Origin: a virus
Virus record (IMG/VR): IMGVR_UViG_3300043444_000386
Span: 1-41,533 of that record
DNA length: 41,533 nt
Direction: 5' to 3' (one strand)
Positions 1 to 9,735 of the stretch are shown in pieces. The notes beneath the pieces are model-generated. The model was not told the origin of the DNA and ran no database searches. It saw only the letters and a program-made list of their open reading frames with translations. Numbering within the stretch: the first letter of the stretch is position 1; the number at the start of each line of letters is the position of its first letter. Made by a program: the position numbers and the translations under genes.

Positions 1-433
1 TTGTAACGGTTCACACGCTGCGGTTTCCTAACACGCTTACGGCCACCCATGTCGGCAATCCGTCCTTTCCGTTTACGATGGCGTCGTATTCGGCGGGCAG
101 CACGACCGACCTCAGCGTTTACTGCGGATCCTTTGCCGGCTTCATTGAGGGACAGAAGGTTTTGCACGGACCGCGCTATTCCTACGTCAACACCCTCACG
201 ACGGTTGGTGCCACCAACTATCAGGCGTTGTTCACCATCAGGAATACCCGTTACTTCGGCGGGCGGACCAACCAGTCGGTTATCAATCTGCTTTCCGTGT
301 CCGGTGCGCTGAAGCATACGCAACCTTGCATCTTCTACCTCATCAAGAACGGGGAGCTTGCCGGCACGCCCAGCTTTGCGGCGTTTACGTCGGGCAGTTG
401 CTCGACGTGGGACACGGCTGCAACCACGGTGAC
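1..433. repeat. Left copy of near-identical terminal repeat
   Basis: Bases 1-433 match 41101-41533 without gaps, with 16 substitutions that I counted by eye (about 96% identity). The first 127 bases are identical and the differences lie after that. The reading frame continues exactly across the junction 41100/1, so the unit length is 41,100 bp. A true terminal repeat of one molecule should be exact, so the mismatches suggest variation within a population, or a diverged tandem copy of the fibre gene. Confidence 0.9.
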
Positions 434-629
434 GTTTTCGGACAACTCGCAGCTTCTTTGGACCGGGCACTTGGGCGAGACGGGCGACATCGACCACCAC
501 TTCACCAACGGTGAGACTTCCGGTGAAATCACGCTGCAACCTGGCGAGTGGATTACGTTGGCAGCCAAAGCCTCAACCGGAACTCCTGCTTACGTAACCG
601 GCTCCATCAACACCAGAGAGGACCAGTAA
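1..629 (+). CDS. Tail fibre/virion surface protein, C-terminal part (continues from 40134)
   Basis: The frame opens at base 3 without a start because the gene begins at 40134 and crosses the circle junction; the joined gene would encode about 531 residues. The sequence is rich in Thr, Ser, Gly and aromatic residues, as in beta-structured virion surface proteins, and has no recognisable enzymatic motif. It ends in a TAATG overlap with the next gene, so the two are probably translationally coupled. A late structural role is inferred from position between the glycine-rich adhesin and the tail hub gene. An ATG at 78 lies inside the gene and is not the likely start. Confidence 0.7.
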   Translation, partial: VTVHTLRFPNTLTATHVGNPSFPFTMASYSAGSTTDLSVYCGSFAGFIEGQKVLHGPRYSYVNTLTTVGATNYQALFTIRNTRYFGGRTNQSVINLLSVSGALKHTQPCIFYLIKNGELAGTPSFAAFTSGSCSTWDTAATTVTFSDNSQLLWTGHLGETGDIDHHFTNGETSGEITLQPGEWITLAAKASTGTPAYVTGSINTREDQ

Positions 630-2872
630 TGCCTTCCGTTAATCAAATTGGTCCGCTGGACAGCATGGCACGCACGAGCGGAGACGCATCCTTTTTCCGG
701 CTGAACAACCGGCTTGGCAGCGATCAGCTCAAGCCGGGCGAGGTTTCCAATAGCGAGAATGGCCGCATGGACCTCGACGGCGCATGGCAGCCGCGCAAGG
801 GCATGGAGGTATTTGGCTCCATCCTTACCACCACGGAGGCCACACTCCAAGCCGGCCCCATAGACTTCCTGTGGGTTGTTGATGAGTATCAGGCTGATTT
901 GAGTTTTTTGGTTGTTTCACCAACGCCGGTTTCGGTTAGTTCGGCGACTCGTGTCGGCGCCGTTGTCACAATCACCACATCCAGCGCCCACGGAATAGCA
1001 TCAACCGCGGTTGTCTACGTCGATGGACTTTCCGGGACCGCGACGGTAAACGGAAACCGCGTCGTGAAGGTAACCGGAGCAAGTGAGCTTCAGGTTTACC
1101 TACCCGGCGCCACCGGCAGCGAAACCTACTCCGGCAGCGGAACGGTCGACGCGGCCCGCCTTGCCGGCGAGGTAGTGCTTGGTGTTTACGGTAGTTGCCG
1201 CTTTTCCGATCCCTCGGATAGCAACGCGGAATACATCATCCGTGCCACGAATTACAAGGCCATCGCAACATCGGTCGCTGACGGCACGGAAACCGACATC
1301 GCCTACCCGTCGGGTATTACGATTACATCCGACGTTGAGCTTATCCAGTGCTTCGACCGCGTGATTATGTTCATCGGGGGAAGCACGGCGCTTGAGTGGG
1401 ACGGCGATCTTTCCGGCACTCCGGCCTTTACCCGAGTAGCCAATGGCGCTTACACGCAGCCAACCTACTACAACACGGCAAGCAACACGGTGATTGCCGA
1501 TGGCGTCGTTACGGTTAGCGAGGCTTCCCACGGGCTTTCCGTTGGCGACAAAATTTACGTGGTTGAGAACGGCTCGACGGAACTCCTACAAGGGCAGGAA
1601 ACCGATTCCGGCTACACGGTTGCTACCGTTCCGACATCCGGCAGCTTCACCTTCTACGCCGAGATACCCGACCACGCTGCAACCTCCGTCGTTTACACGA
1701 AGAAGATTAGCGTTGGCACGGGCTACACCCACATGCCCGCCCCTGCGTGGGGAACTTACCACCAGCGTCGCCTTTGGGTGCCGTATGCCTACACGATGGC
1801 CGGCAGCTCGGGAGCATCCCCCACCATCACGGCCCGCAACGTCTCGGACGAAATCATCGCCTCCGACATCCTCGACAGTGACACCTATGATCGGCTTCAA
1901 AATCAATTCCGTATCACCGCCGGAACTGCGGACTACGTTGTGGCTCTTGAGCCTTTCGCTGAGGACAACCTTCTGGCGTTCAATCGGAACTCGATTCACC
2001 TTCTGTCTGGCGTTTCTGGGTCGATTGCTGACGTGTCTGTAAGGCTCATCACGTCTGAGGTTGGCTGCGTTGCCCGCAAGTCCATCGTTCAGGTGGGCAA
2101 TCAGGTGCTTTTCCTGTCGGACAACGGCGTCTACTCCGCCAACTTCGGCGACCTTTACAACCTGCGCGGGGCGGGCGTTCCTCTGTCTGAGCCCATCCAG
2201 GCCACCATCAACCGGATCAACCGGGACTACGCCTACAAGGCGGTTGGTGCCTACTACAACAATCGCTATTACCTTGCGGTTCCTTTGGACGCAAATACGA
2301 CCAATAGCACTATCCTTGTTTACAACTTTCTAAACCAAGGGTGGGAAAGCATTGATTCGGTAGGCTCAGAGGGCTTCAACGTCACCAACTTCATTCCGGC
2401 CTCCAACGGGGGGTTGAACAACCTCTACGCAATCAGCCTTGGCGGTGCAATTCATAGGCTGGAAGTGCGTGAGGACGGGAATGACATTCTCTCGCTTTAT
2501 GGCGGCATCACAGCAGCCACCTACTACGTCCCGTCTACTGTTTCCACGCGCGCCTTCAATGCCGATACGGCGGAGCGTAAGAAGTGGAGCCGTTTGGAGC
2601 TGCATCTTGAGTCTTCAAGCTCGGAGGCTAGCAACGCAACCCTATCTGTTGACGTAAGAAACCCCGATTCCACCACGTCGGTTGGCACGGTTGAAAGCAT
2701 CTATGGCTCATTGCTTGCGCCGGATGAAGACGCAAGCCTGCGTGCTAGAATCGGAAACAAGCGCGGTTACAGTGCCAAGGTGGTTTTTTCGCCGACAGCA
2801 GGCCGCCCACGCCTTCGTGCCGTGAGTCTGACCTCCACACTGACCAACACTTCCGTAGTAAACGCAGCGTAA
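629..2872 (+). CDS. Large tail hub/nozzle-type protein, probable beta-propeller
   Basis: This 747-residue protein starts at the ATG overlapping the previous stop (TAATG at 627-631); an upstream in-frame ATG at 548 lies inside the fibre gene and is less likely. The N-terminus is followed by Thr/Val-rich beta repeats. The middle (about residues 470-600) has segments such as VGNQVLFLSDNGVYSANFG and YNNRYYLAVPLD, typical of blade-like repeats in podovirus tail nozzle proteins (T7 gp12 or P22 gp10 type). It probably forms the distal short tail. The assignment rests on pattern and gene order, and I cannot tell which of the two families it belongs to. Confidence 0.55.
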   Translation: MPSVNQIGPLDSMARTSGDASFFRLNNRLGSDQLKPGEVSNSENGRMDLDGAWQPRKGMEVFGSILTTTEATLQAGPIDFLWVVDEYQADLSFLVVSPTPVSVSSATRVGAVVTITTSSAHGIASTAVVYVDGLSGTATVNGNRVVKVTGASELQVYLPGATGSETYSGSGTVDAARLAGEVVLGVYGSCRFSDPSDSNAEYIIRATNYKAIATSVADGTETDIAYPSGITITSDVELIQCFDRVIMFIGGSTALEWDGDLSGTPAFTRVANGAYTQPTYYNTASNTVIADGVVTVSEASHGLSVGDKIYVVENGSTELLQGQETDSGYTVATVPTSGSFTFYAEIPDHAATSVVYTKKISVGTGYTHMPAPAWGTYHQRRLWVPYAYTMAGSSGASPTITARNVSDEIIASDILDSDTYDRLQNQFRITAGTADYVVALEPFAEDNLLAFNRNSIHLLSGVSGSIADVSVRLITSEVGCVARKSIVQVGNQVLFLSDNGVYSANFGDLYNLRGAGVPLSEPIQATINRINRDYAYKAVGAYYNNRYYLAVPLDANTTNSTILVYNFLNQGWESIDSVGSEGFNVTNFIPASNGGLNNLYAISLGGAIHRLEVREDGNDILSLYGGITAATYYVPSTVSTRAFNADTAERKKWSRLELHLESSSSEASNATLSVDVRNPDSTTSVGTVESIYGSLLAPDEDASLRARIGNKRGYSAKVVFSPTAGRPRLRAVSLTSTLTNTSVVNAA

Positions 2873-2873
2873 C

Positions 2874-3560
2874 ATGGCAATTCTTGCATCAGGCACTACT
2901 TGGGCCGCTGGTTCCGAGCTTTCGGCTACCAATCTCAACGCTGCGGTAAACTCGGCCACGTTTGCGTCAGGTGCGGTAGATGACAGCACGACGCAGCTTT
3001 CTGGCGGTGCAATCATCGTCAAGGACGGCGGCATTACGGCTGCCAAGCTCTCTTCCGGTGGCCCCACATGGTCGAGCGGAACAACGACCACTACTAACCT
3101 GACCGCCACATCTGCCGTGACTGGGGCCATCGGAAACTTTGGCAGCCTTGGCGCAACCTCGACCACCTCAATCTATGAGGTAATTGAAAACATTTCCACA
3201 AGCGGTTCTGCGCTTACGGGAACCGTTAATTTCGATTTTCTTACGTCTGCCGTAAACTACTACACGGCCAATGCTGCGGCAAACTGGACGTTGAATGTTC
3301 GTGGTAGCAGCAGCACGACGCTAAACTCCGTTCTAGGCAATGAGGACAGCGTAACCATTGTAGTCTTGGCTACGCAGGGCAGCACGGCCTACTACCACTC
3401 TGCGCTTACCATCGACGGCTCGGCGCAGACGGTGAAATGGGCAGGGGGCTCCGCCCCGTCGGCTGGTAACGCGTCCTCCATCGACGCCTATACCTTCACC
3501 ATCATCAAAACCGCCTCGGCAACCTACACCGTGCTTGGCAGCCAAACCCGCTACGCTTAA
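2874..3560 (+). CDS. Virion-associated beta-structured protein, probable tail appendage
   Basis: This 228-residue protein starts one base after the tail hub stop. It is rich in Ser, Thr, Ala and Gly, has an N-terminal low-complexity region and a C-terminal beta-rich domain (about residues 100-228), and has no cysteine. This composition is common for phage fibre or appendage subunits. No catalytic motif is visible. It lies between the tail hub and the ejection protein genes, which supports a structural role. The exact function is unknown. Confidence 0.55.
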   Translation: MAILASGTTWAAGSELSATNLNAAVNSATFASGAVDDSTTQLSGGAIIVKDGGITAAKLSSGGPTWSSGTTTTTNLTATSAVTGAIGNFGSLGATSTTSIYEVIENISTSGSALTGTVNFDFLTSAVNYYTANAAANWTLNVRGSSSTTLNSVLGNEDSVTIVVLATQGSTAYYHSALTIDGSAQTVKWAGGSAPSAGNASSIDAYTFTIIKTASATYTVLGSQTRYA

Positions 3561-3885
3561 TGCAATCCAGTGGGGAATCGACAACTACGGGGATTTCTTC
3601 GGGAAGCTCCACGGTTACTATCTTCAGCACGGCTACGCTTACTCAGAGCCCGGCATCCTTCTGCTTTACCGCCCCTGCAAGCGAGACGACCCCGCAAAGT
3701 GGGTTGAACTTGCAGACGCGGACTGCTGGTGGATCGAGTTGGCTTACGGATTGGGTGCAATGGAACGGCTGGTCACACTTGTCCCCCGCCGACTTGCGTG
3801 GGTTGGGTTTCAGCGCGGCCTAAGAGGTTTTGAAACACCAAGGTTCTACAAAACGCATCAATTCCTGAGATATGTCCGCTCCTAG
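3535..3885 (+). CDS. Small conserved-looking phage protein, start uncertain
   Basis: This frame encodes about 116 residues with a protein-like composition: WGIDNYGDFF near the start, then HGYAYSEPGILLLYRP, WWIELAYGLGAMERL and a basic aromatic end. The pattern recalls small acyltransferase-like or internal-virion genes placed beside podovirus ejection proteins, but I cannot name the family. The only start in the 5' part is TTG at 3535, inside the preceding gene. A competing frame at 3560-3823 has an attractive TAATG start but encodes Ser/Thr-rich low-complexity sequence, so I prefer this one. The gene overlaps the next start by 14 bases. Confidence 0.6.
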   Translation: MAAKPATLNAIQWGIDNYGDFFGKLHGYYLQHGYAYSEPGILLLYRPCKRDDPAKWVELADADCWWIELAYGLGAMERLVTLVPRRLAWVGFQRGLRGFETPRFYKTHQFLRYVRS

Positions 3886-5569
3886 AGTCAATTTGCCGGC
3901 AACTCCGGCGGCCCCGAACGCGGTTGACGCGGGTAGCGCCATTTCCAGCTACATGCAGGGAATCGCCAACCCTGCGTTGCAGAACCTGATTATCAACGCG
4001 GAGGGCACGTATTCCCCGCAGTATCAGGCGAACCAGCAGCGTAACATCCAGAACGCCTTGCTTGGCGTTGCTCCGGGCACGGAAGGCGGCTTCTATGGCT
4101 CGCTGGATTTGCAGGACATGGCGGCGCGGCGTGCGGCTGCGCTCAACCAGTCGCTCCAGACGCAGCAGAATCAGTTCAACATTGATACGCTTGGGACGCA
4201 GGGTGGGGCGGCCTTTCAGGCGTTTGCCGGGGCCAATCCCTATCTCTCGCAGGCGCTCGGGCAGGCTTCCGGCCTTGGCGGTCGGCAGGTCAGCGGCTAT
4301 TTGAACGCGGCGGGGGATGCGGCCATGCAGGCGCCCCAGTTTGCCAACATCCAGCCTACGCAGGTTCAGGCTCCGGGTGGCAGCGGCTACATGCAGGTAA
4401 GCGCCAACCAGATTCAGTCCGGCGGCACGCTTACCCCCGAGCGCATTGCGGCCCAGCAAATCGCTGCTCAGCAGGTTGGGGCGGGTCAGGTGGGTTCCGG
4501 TGCGCTTGGCAACCAGCTTTACCAGCAGGCCCTTCAGAATCAGGCCATGTCCCCGCTGTCGCAGGCTTTGCAGGCGCAGGGGTTGCGTATGGCGCAGGCT
4601 CCGGGTCAGCTTACGCCGGACGAGATGCGGGCGGCTACGCAAGGCAGCCGTGAGCAATTTGCGCAGGCCGGTCGCCTCGGCGATAATGCGTCGATCTTCG
4701 GCGAAGCCTCCGCCAGAATTGGGGCTTCTCGGGAACGCCAGATGCAGGACTTGGCCGGTGCCCAAGGCATCAACCAACAGCTTCTCGGTGCCCAGCAGGC
4801 GGGGCAGCAGCTTGCCACGAACGTCTTGGCGACGGACATCCAGCGCCAGCAGGCGAACGTGGGCACGGCGTTGCAGGCTGCGCTTGCCAATCAGGGGGCC
4901 AACCTTCAGGCGGGACAGTCCAACCAGCAGTCGGCTTTGCAGGCGGCTTTGGCCAACCAGCAAACCGGCTTCAACGCGCAGCAATTCAACATCACCAATG
5001 CGCAGGAAGTCCAACGGCTCAACCAGCAGGCGAACCTCCAAGCAGCCCTTGCGAACCAAGGTGCTTACGCTCAGAGCTACCAGTTTGGGGCCGGGCAGAA
5101 TATGCAGGCGCAGCTTGCGAACCAGCAAGCGGGGCTGAACGCCAACCAGTTCAACACGCAGTTCAACGCCAACCAAGCCCAGCAGCGGTTTGGCAATCTC
5201 CTTGGCGTTACCGGCATGGAGCAGAACATGCTCGGGGCGGACCGGAGCTATGCGCTTGGTTTGGGCGGCTTGCAACAGGGCGCTACGGGAGCGGCTTTGG
5301 GGCTTCTCAACCAGCCGTCTTCGGCTATGGCCTACGGCTCGCAGTTCTTGGGTAATGCCCAGCAGAACGCGACGGGCATCGGTCCCCAGTTGTTCGATCC
5401 GAATGCCGGCATCAACCTTGCCCTTCAGAACAACGCTAACCTCGCCAACTACAACGCCTCCATCTACGGGGCGCAGGCCGGTGCGGCGGGTGCGCAGGCG
5501 CAAGCCCGTGGCCAGTTCTACGGCGGCATCTTCCAAGGCATCGGCTCGGCAATCGGCGGGAGGGGCTAA
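3872..5569 (+). CDS. Ejection/internal virion protein, Ala/Gln-rich
   Basis: This protein of 565 residues is extremely rich in Ala, Gln, Asn and Gly. From about residue 300 to 440 it has degenerate repeats around the unit QAALANQ, suggesting a long helical or coiled-coil rod. It is first of three consecutive large genes that match the usual set of three podovirus internal virion (ejectosome) proteins, which are carried in the head and released into the host envelope with the DNA. No lytic transglycosylase motif is visible. The role is inferred from composition and order. Confidence 0.6.
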   Translation: MSAPRVNLPATPAAPNAVDAGSAISSYMQGIANPALQNLIINAEGTYSPQYQANQQRNIQNALLGVAPGTEGGFYGSLDLQDMAARRAAALNQSLQTQQNQFNIDTLGTQGGAAFQAFAGANPYLSQALGQASGLGGRQVSGYLNAAGDAAMQAPQFANIQPTQVQAPGGSGYMQVSANQIQSGGTLTPERIAAQQIAAQQVGAGQVGSGALGNQLYQQALQNQAMSPLSQALQAQGLRMAQAPGQLTPDEMRAATQGSREQFAQAGRLGDNASIFGEASARIGASRERQMQDLAGAQGINQQLLGAQQAGQQLATNVLATDIQRQQANVGTALQAALANQGANLQAGQSNQQSALQAALANQQTGFNAQQFNITNAQEVQRLNQQANLQAALANQGAYAQSYQFGAGQNMQAQLANQQAGLNANQFNTQFNANQAQQRFGNLLGVTGMEQNMLGADRSYALGLGGLQQGATGAALGLLNQPSSAMAYGSQFLGNAQQNATGIGPQLFDPNAGINLALQNNANLANYNASIYGAQAGAAGAQAQARGQFYGGIFQGIGSAIGGRG

Positions 5570-5572
5570 CGT

Positions 5573-6844
5573 ATGGCATTTCAACGCGGTTCAGCGGTAA
5601 ACCCGGCGCTTGGCCGGACGGACTTCACGCCCTTCCTTCAGGGCAGCCTTGCGGGCAGCCAGATGGCGGCTCAAGGGGCTGCGGCTATGGGGCAAGGCGT
5701 CGGTGCGCTGGCGCAAGGTGCGGCGCAAGGCATCCGCTCCTACTACGACAACAAGAAGAAGAAGGAAGAGGAGCAGTCGGCGGCTACGTTCCTTGAGGGT
5801 ATTGCCATGAAGAACCCGCAGATGGCCCAAGCAATCGGGCTTTCTCCGGGTGAGGACGGCAAGTTTGATCCTGCGGCAATCAAGGCAGCCATCAAGGGGG
5901 CTGGCGGTCCGGCGCAGGCAATCAAGCTCGGCTTGTCCATTCAGGAGCAGCAGGCTCAGGCTGAACAGCAGCGCCAGCAACAGGCGATGGTTGCCCAGCA
6001 AATGCAAGCAGCCCAGCAGAAGGCTGCGGCGGAGGCTGCGGCTGCGCAGCGTCAGCAAATGGTTACTGCGGGCGCCAATGCCGTTGCGCTTGGCGGCAGC
6101 GCGCCGTCCTACTATACGAACGCTATGGCCAACGAGGCTACGCTTGCCGGTCAAGAGCGTGCGGCCAAGCTGGCCAAGTTGCAGCAAGAGGCAGCCCCGC
6201 CCGCGCCTCCCGCCCCCAATGTAGGGGTTGGCCGGCTTTACGACCCCGCTACCGGCTCGGCTAGGGTCATTCCGGGTGGCGTGGCTGACGCTGAGCAGCA
6301 GGAAAAAGCGTTGGCGCTTCAGAAGGAGCAGGAAGAACTCAAGGCCCGTGGCGAAGCCGCCAAGCAAACCCTTGCGCAAACCCAGGTTCTCATCCGTGAG
6401 GCCATCGCCCTTCAGCGTTCGGAAGGCGGAAACATCGGCGGTCAGGTATCCGGTGCGTTGCCCAACATGATGCGTGGGTTTACGGAGTCCGGCGACAAGC
6501 TCGATGCTTTGGACGCTCTGTATGAGCGCATCAATGCCCGCAACACGGTGAGCAATGTTGAACAACTGGTTTCCGACTCTCCGAAGGGTAAGAATCCGTT
6601 TGCACCTCTGTCCAACAAGGAAGTGGACATCATTGCCGGCACGAGTGGCAACCTGAAGGTGAGCCGCGACGAGAAGGTGCAGGTCAAGACGTTGATGGAC
6701 CTAGACGAGTTCATCTCCAAGAAGCTCGGTGTTGAGCCGCTGAAGGCTGCGCAGGGCAAGGTGCGTAATGCTCCTAAAACGCTCAAGGGGCCGACTTCCG
6801 GTGCCCTTAAGTGGGACCCCGCTAGCGGCACGCTGACCCGATAA
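5573..6844 (+). CDS. Ejection/internal virion protein, coiled coil
   Basis: This 423-residue protein starts three bases after the previous stop. A Gly/Ala-rich N-terminal stretch (about residues 20-60) is followed by a Lys/Glu run, then a long Gln/Ala/Glu coiled coil (about 120-170 and 235-280). The C-terminal third is more globular. It overlaps the next gene by one base (TAATG). As the middle member of the three ejection-type genes it probably forms part of the conduit for DNA entry. No enzymatic motif was seen. Confidence 0.55.
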   Translation: MAFQRGSAVNPALGRTDFTPFLQGSLAGSQMAAQGAAAMGQGVGALAQGAAQGIRSYYDNKKKKEEEQSAATFLEGIAMKNPQMAQAIGLSPGEDGKFDPAAIKAAIKGAGGPAQAIKLGLSIQEQQAQAEQQRQQQAMVAQQMQAAQQKAAAEAAAAQRQQMVTAGANAVALGGSAPSYYTNAMANEATLAGQERAAKLAKLQQEAAPPAPPAPNVGVGRLYDPATGSARVIPGGVADAEQQEKALALQKEQEELKARGEAAKQTLAQTQVLIREAIALQRSEGGNIGGQVSGALPNMMRGFTESGDKLDALDALYERINARNTVSNVEQLVSDSPKGKNPFAPLSNKEVDIIAGTSGNLKVSRDEKVQVKTLMDLDEFISKKLGVEPLKAAQGKVRNAPKTLKGPTSGALKWDPASGTLTR

Positions 6845-9735
6845 TGCCACTTGTAAATCATCCCAAGGTAGGGCCGATTGAGTTTCCCGATGAAATGTCG
6901 GAGGCTGACATCGTTTCTGCGCTCAAGAAGATTGATGCGGACATAGCCGCCCAGCAGACTACCCAGCAAGCTACCACGCAAGACGTTCAGCCGTCCGAAC
7001 CGCCTCCGGTGCCGGAAATGGTGCCTATGGCTCCGGGCGTGGGCCAAACGCTAAAGGAAAGCGCGATGCTGGCCCTTTCCGGTGGGGCCTTCATGGAGCC
7101 CTTCCGCAAGCGGGAGAAGGCCCTTGAAAAAGAGCGGTCTGTTACCGCTTCTAACCTCCAAGCCCAGCTCGGACTTGCCGAGCCCGTTGGTCTGCAAGAA
7201 AGGGGCCCGGGAGTGGCCGATAGGTTCATGCAGTCGTTGTCTCCCAACGCGGAGGCTACGCGGGCCTATTACGAGAAGCGTCCGGGTGGCGGCTTCATCC
7301 CACTTTCCAAGGACAATGGCCTTGTCCGCGTTGTTGGTGCCGACGGCAAGCCGGAGTGGGTTCTGAATAATCCGTATGGCTTTTCGAAGGGCGACATAGC
7401 GGCTATGGTTGCGCAAATCCCGCAGCTTGCGGCTGGTGCTGCCGCCGCCTTTTACGCTAAGGGTGTTTCCCCGGCGGTAGCGGGTGCGGCTGCCTCCAAC
7501 TTGGTTGGTGCGGCCACTGACGTTGCCTTCCTTGCTCTCAACGACCAGCCCATCGACTCAACTGAAATTCTGAAGCGTCGTGGGATCAATACGGCGGTTG
7601 AGTCGGCTGCCGGTGTGGTTGGTGAGCGTGCGCTTCCGGTTGCCGGAAACTACTTCAGGACGAGAGGTATTCCGTTTCTGAAGGACAGTCCCTTGCAGGC
7701 GGTGAAGAAGGAAGCGCAGAAGGAGGCCCTTGCCGCCGAGCGTTTCCTGAAGAAGCAGGGCGTAAACGTGCCCGTTGCCGGACAGGTTGGGCAGGCGGTG
7801 CGTGAACTTGGAACGACCAAGGGAACGTCGGAAGAAGCCGGCAATACGATTGCTCGCGCGTTTACGGCCGCCGATCGCAATCTGACGGACTACCAGATGC
7901 GGGAGGCTGGCCGCATGGCGGAGGAGCTGGCCAACCGCTCCCATGGCGCCTTGGACAAGGCTACCACTGCGGCTACTGCTCCGGTTGAGGATGCGGCTGG
8001 CGCAGCGATTGGGTCCGCCCGCGAAATGATTCAGGTCGCCCGGGCGGAGGCTGGTGCCATGTTTGAGCGGGCATTTGCTCAGATTGACAAGGACATCATC
8101 TCAACGCCCGGACTTACCCAAAACTTCGTAAAACTGGAGAAGTCCGGTGCGCTAATTCAAGAGGTAAAAGACAATCTCCTGAAGATGGCCGGACCGGACG
8201 GCGTGGTGGACAGTCCGCTCTATGCGCCAATGCTTTCCACGCTAAGAACCCTTGAGGGTTCGGTTGGCATTGGCCAGAGGCTGGCTGCGGTTCGCAATTT
8301 GCGTTCCGAAATTGGCGAACGTATTCATGGCGCCAAGGGCGGCGAGGTCTTTCCGGGCTTGCTTGAAAAGCAGGCAAGGCGTCTTTACGGCGCTCTGAGC
8401 GATGATATTGACAACTCTATTGCAAAGGTTGGCGGCCAAGGCGGTGCCATGCTCAAGGCTGCAAACGCCAATTACAAGCAGCTCGTTGGCAAGGTGGAGG
8501 AAAGCCAGTTCTTCAACGACCTGCTTTCCGGCAGCTACGAAAACCCCTACGCCTTGCTGAGTGCGCTTGGGAACAAGAATGTAGTCGGCCCGGCGGAGTG
8601 GCGCTTGCTGCAAAGCTCCATTGATCCCCAGTCGTTTGCCGGCATACGCAAGGCCCTGGCCAATACGCTTCAGGACTCGTCTATGGTTCGCATCGGCGGG
8701 CGTGAGTTCAACGACATTTCCGTAATGTCGGACAACCTGCGCAAGCTCCCGGCTGAAATCAAGGACAGCATCTTCGGGGGAAGCTCCGCTTGGCAGTCCA
8801 TCGAGGAAGCAGGCAAGCAATTCGCCTTCCTGAAGCAGAAGAAGGGCATCTTTGGATCTCCTGCCCTTCCCACCAAGGAAGAACTTATCGAGGCTGCCCA
8901 AATCGCCCAGACCGAGGGTTGGACGAAGGGTAATAACCCGATGACAAAGGCGATGGCGTTTGCCAACAAGCGCCTCAGCAACCTTGCTTCCGGCATCGTC
9001 TCCCAGATGCGAACGGGCAATACCCGTATCGCCGTTGAGAACCCCGATGCCTTCTTTGAAAGCGTGGTTCTTTCGGGTAACTACTCGCCGGACTACCTGA
9101 AGCACTTGATGGGCAAGTTGTCGCCTCAAGAGCGCGACATCATCGGCAATGCAGCTTGGCAGCGTATCTTCGACCGCGCCAAGCCGGAAGCCTCTTTCTT
9201 TGCCAATGGCGAGCTTCAGAAAGCCTCCACGCAATACGAATACGACAAGATTGCGAAGACGCTCCTTGGTGAAGGCCCCAAGCTGGGCTCAAAGGCCCAG
9301 CAGGACGCCATCCGTGTCGTCATTGGCGACCGACGCTTCAAAAACGCCGAGGCGCTTGTCAAATACCAGTATGCGCTGGCCCTTGAAACTGCGGCTCAGA
9401 ACAGAAACGCTCAGGACGTAAGGAAGCTGATTTCCAAGGCGTATTTCCCCAACCTTTTTGCTGCCCAAACGGCGGCTATGGTTATGGACAAGGCAAGCAC
9501 GGGCTTGCTTCTGCGTGAGGCCAATCCCGCCATGCTTAGGGCCTTCTCCACATTCCAAGAGAGTTTCGGCAACCCTCGGGCTACCCGCGTTACGCTGCAA
9601 TCGCTTGGCCTTACTTCTTCCAAGCTGACGCAAGCCAAGCTGGACTCGCTTTGGTCCAGCTACGCGGACATGCTAGAAGGGCTTACGGAAGAACAGCAGC
9701 TGGCTATAAACAACTACCTCACGGGGCGGGAGTAG
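6844..9735 (+). CDS. Large ejection/internal virion protein
   Basis: This is the largest protein in the window (963 residues) and the last late gene. The N-terminus (residues 1-30) has the pattern HPKVGPIEFPDEMSEADI, a short module often seen at the start of phage internal virion and tail-associated proteins. A Gly/Ala-rich hydrophobic stretch at about residues 188-232 could insert in a membrane during ejection. The remainder is helical and charged. It is the natural counterpart of the biggest ejectosome protein of podoviruses. No transglycosylase or protease signature is visible. The stop lies at the convergence with the early genes. Confidence 0.6.
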   Translation: MPLVNHPKVGPIEFPDEMSEADIVSALKKIDADIAAQQTTQQATTQDVQPSEPPPVPEMVPMAPGVGQTLKESAMLALSGGAFMEPFRKREKALEKERSVTASNLQAQLGLAEPVGLQERGPGVADRFMQSLSPNAEATRAYYEKRPGGGFIPLSKDNGLVRVVGADGKPEWVLNNPYGFSKGDIAAMVAQIPQLAAGAAAAFYAKGVSPAVAGAAASNLVGAATDVAFLALNDQPIDSTEILKRRGINTAVESAAGVVGERALPVAGNYFRTRGIPFLKDSPLQAVKKEAQKEALAAERFLKKQGVNVPVAGQVGQAVRELGTTKGTSEEAGNTIARAFTAADRNLTDYQMREAGRMAEELANRSHGALDKATTAATAPVEDAAGAAIGSAREMIQVARAEAGAMFERAFAQIDKDIISTPGLTQNFVKLEKSGALIQEVKDNLLKMAGPDGVVDSPLYAPMLSTLRTLEGSVGIGQRLAAVRNLRSEIGERIHGAKGGEVFPGLLEKQARRLYGALSDDIDNSIAKVGGQGGAMLKAANANYKQLVGKVEESQFFNDLLSGSYENPYALLSALGNKNVVGPAEWRLLQSSIDPQSFAGIRKALANTLQDSSMVRIGGREFNDISVMSDNLRKLPAEIKDSIFGGSSAWQSIEEAGKQFAFLKQKKGIFGSPALPTKEELIEAAQIAQTEGWTKGNNPMTKAMAFANKRLSNLASGIVSQMRTGNTRIAVENPDAFFESVVLSGNYSPDYLKHLMGKLSPQERDIIGNAAWQRIFDRAKPEASFFANGELQKASTQYEYDKIAKTLLGEGPKLGSKAQQDAIRVVIGDRRFKNAEALVKYQYALALETAAQNRNAQDVRKLISKAYFPNLFAAQTAAMVMDKASTGLLLREANPAMLRAFSTFQESFGNPRATRVTLQSLGLTSSKLTQAKLDSLWSSYADMLEGLTEEQQLAINNYLTGRE

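Noticed and set aside
1-433. Direct terminal repeats of a packaged linear genome
   Set aside because: The two copies are not identical and lie inside one gene whose frame closes the circle, so an assembly overlap with variation is more likely. A real terminal repeat cannot be fully excluded.
3560-3823. 87-codon frame with a TAATG start
   Set aside because: Despite the good start the product is Ser/Thr low-complexity, while the overlapping frame 3535-3885 is clearly protein-like.
3773-5584. Long minus-strand open frame of 603 codons
   Set aside because: It is fully antisense to the Ala/Gln-rich ejection gene, and its Leu/Arg-rich product is what such codon use produces on the other strand. 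It lacks motifs and a ribosome binding site.
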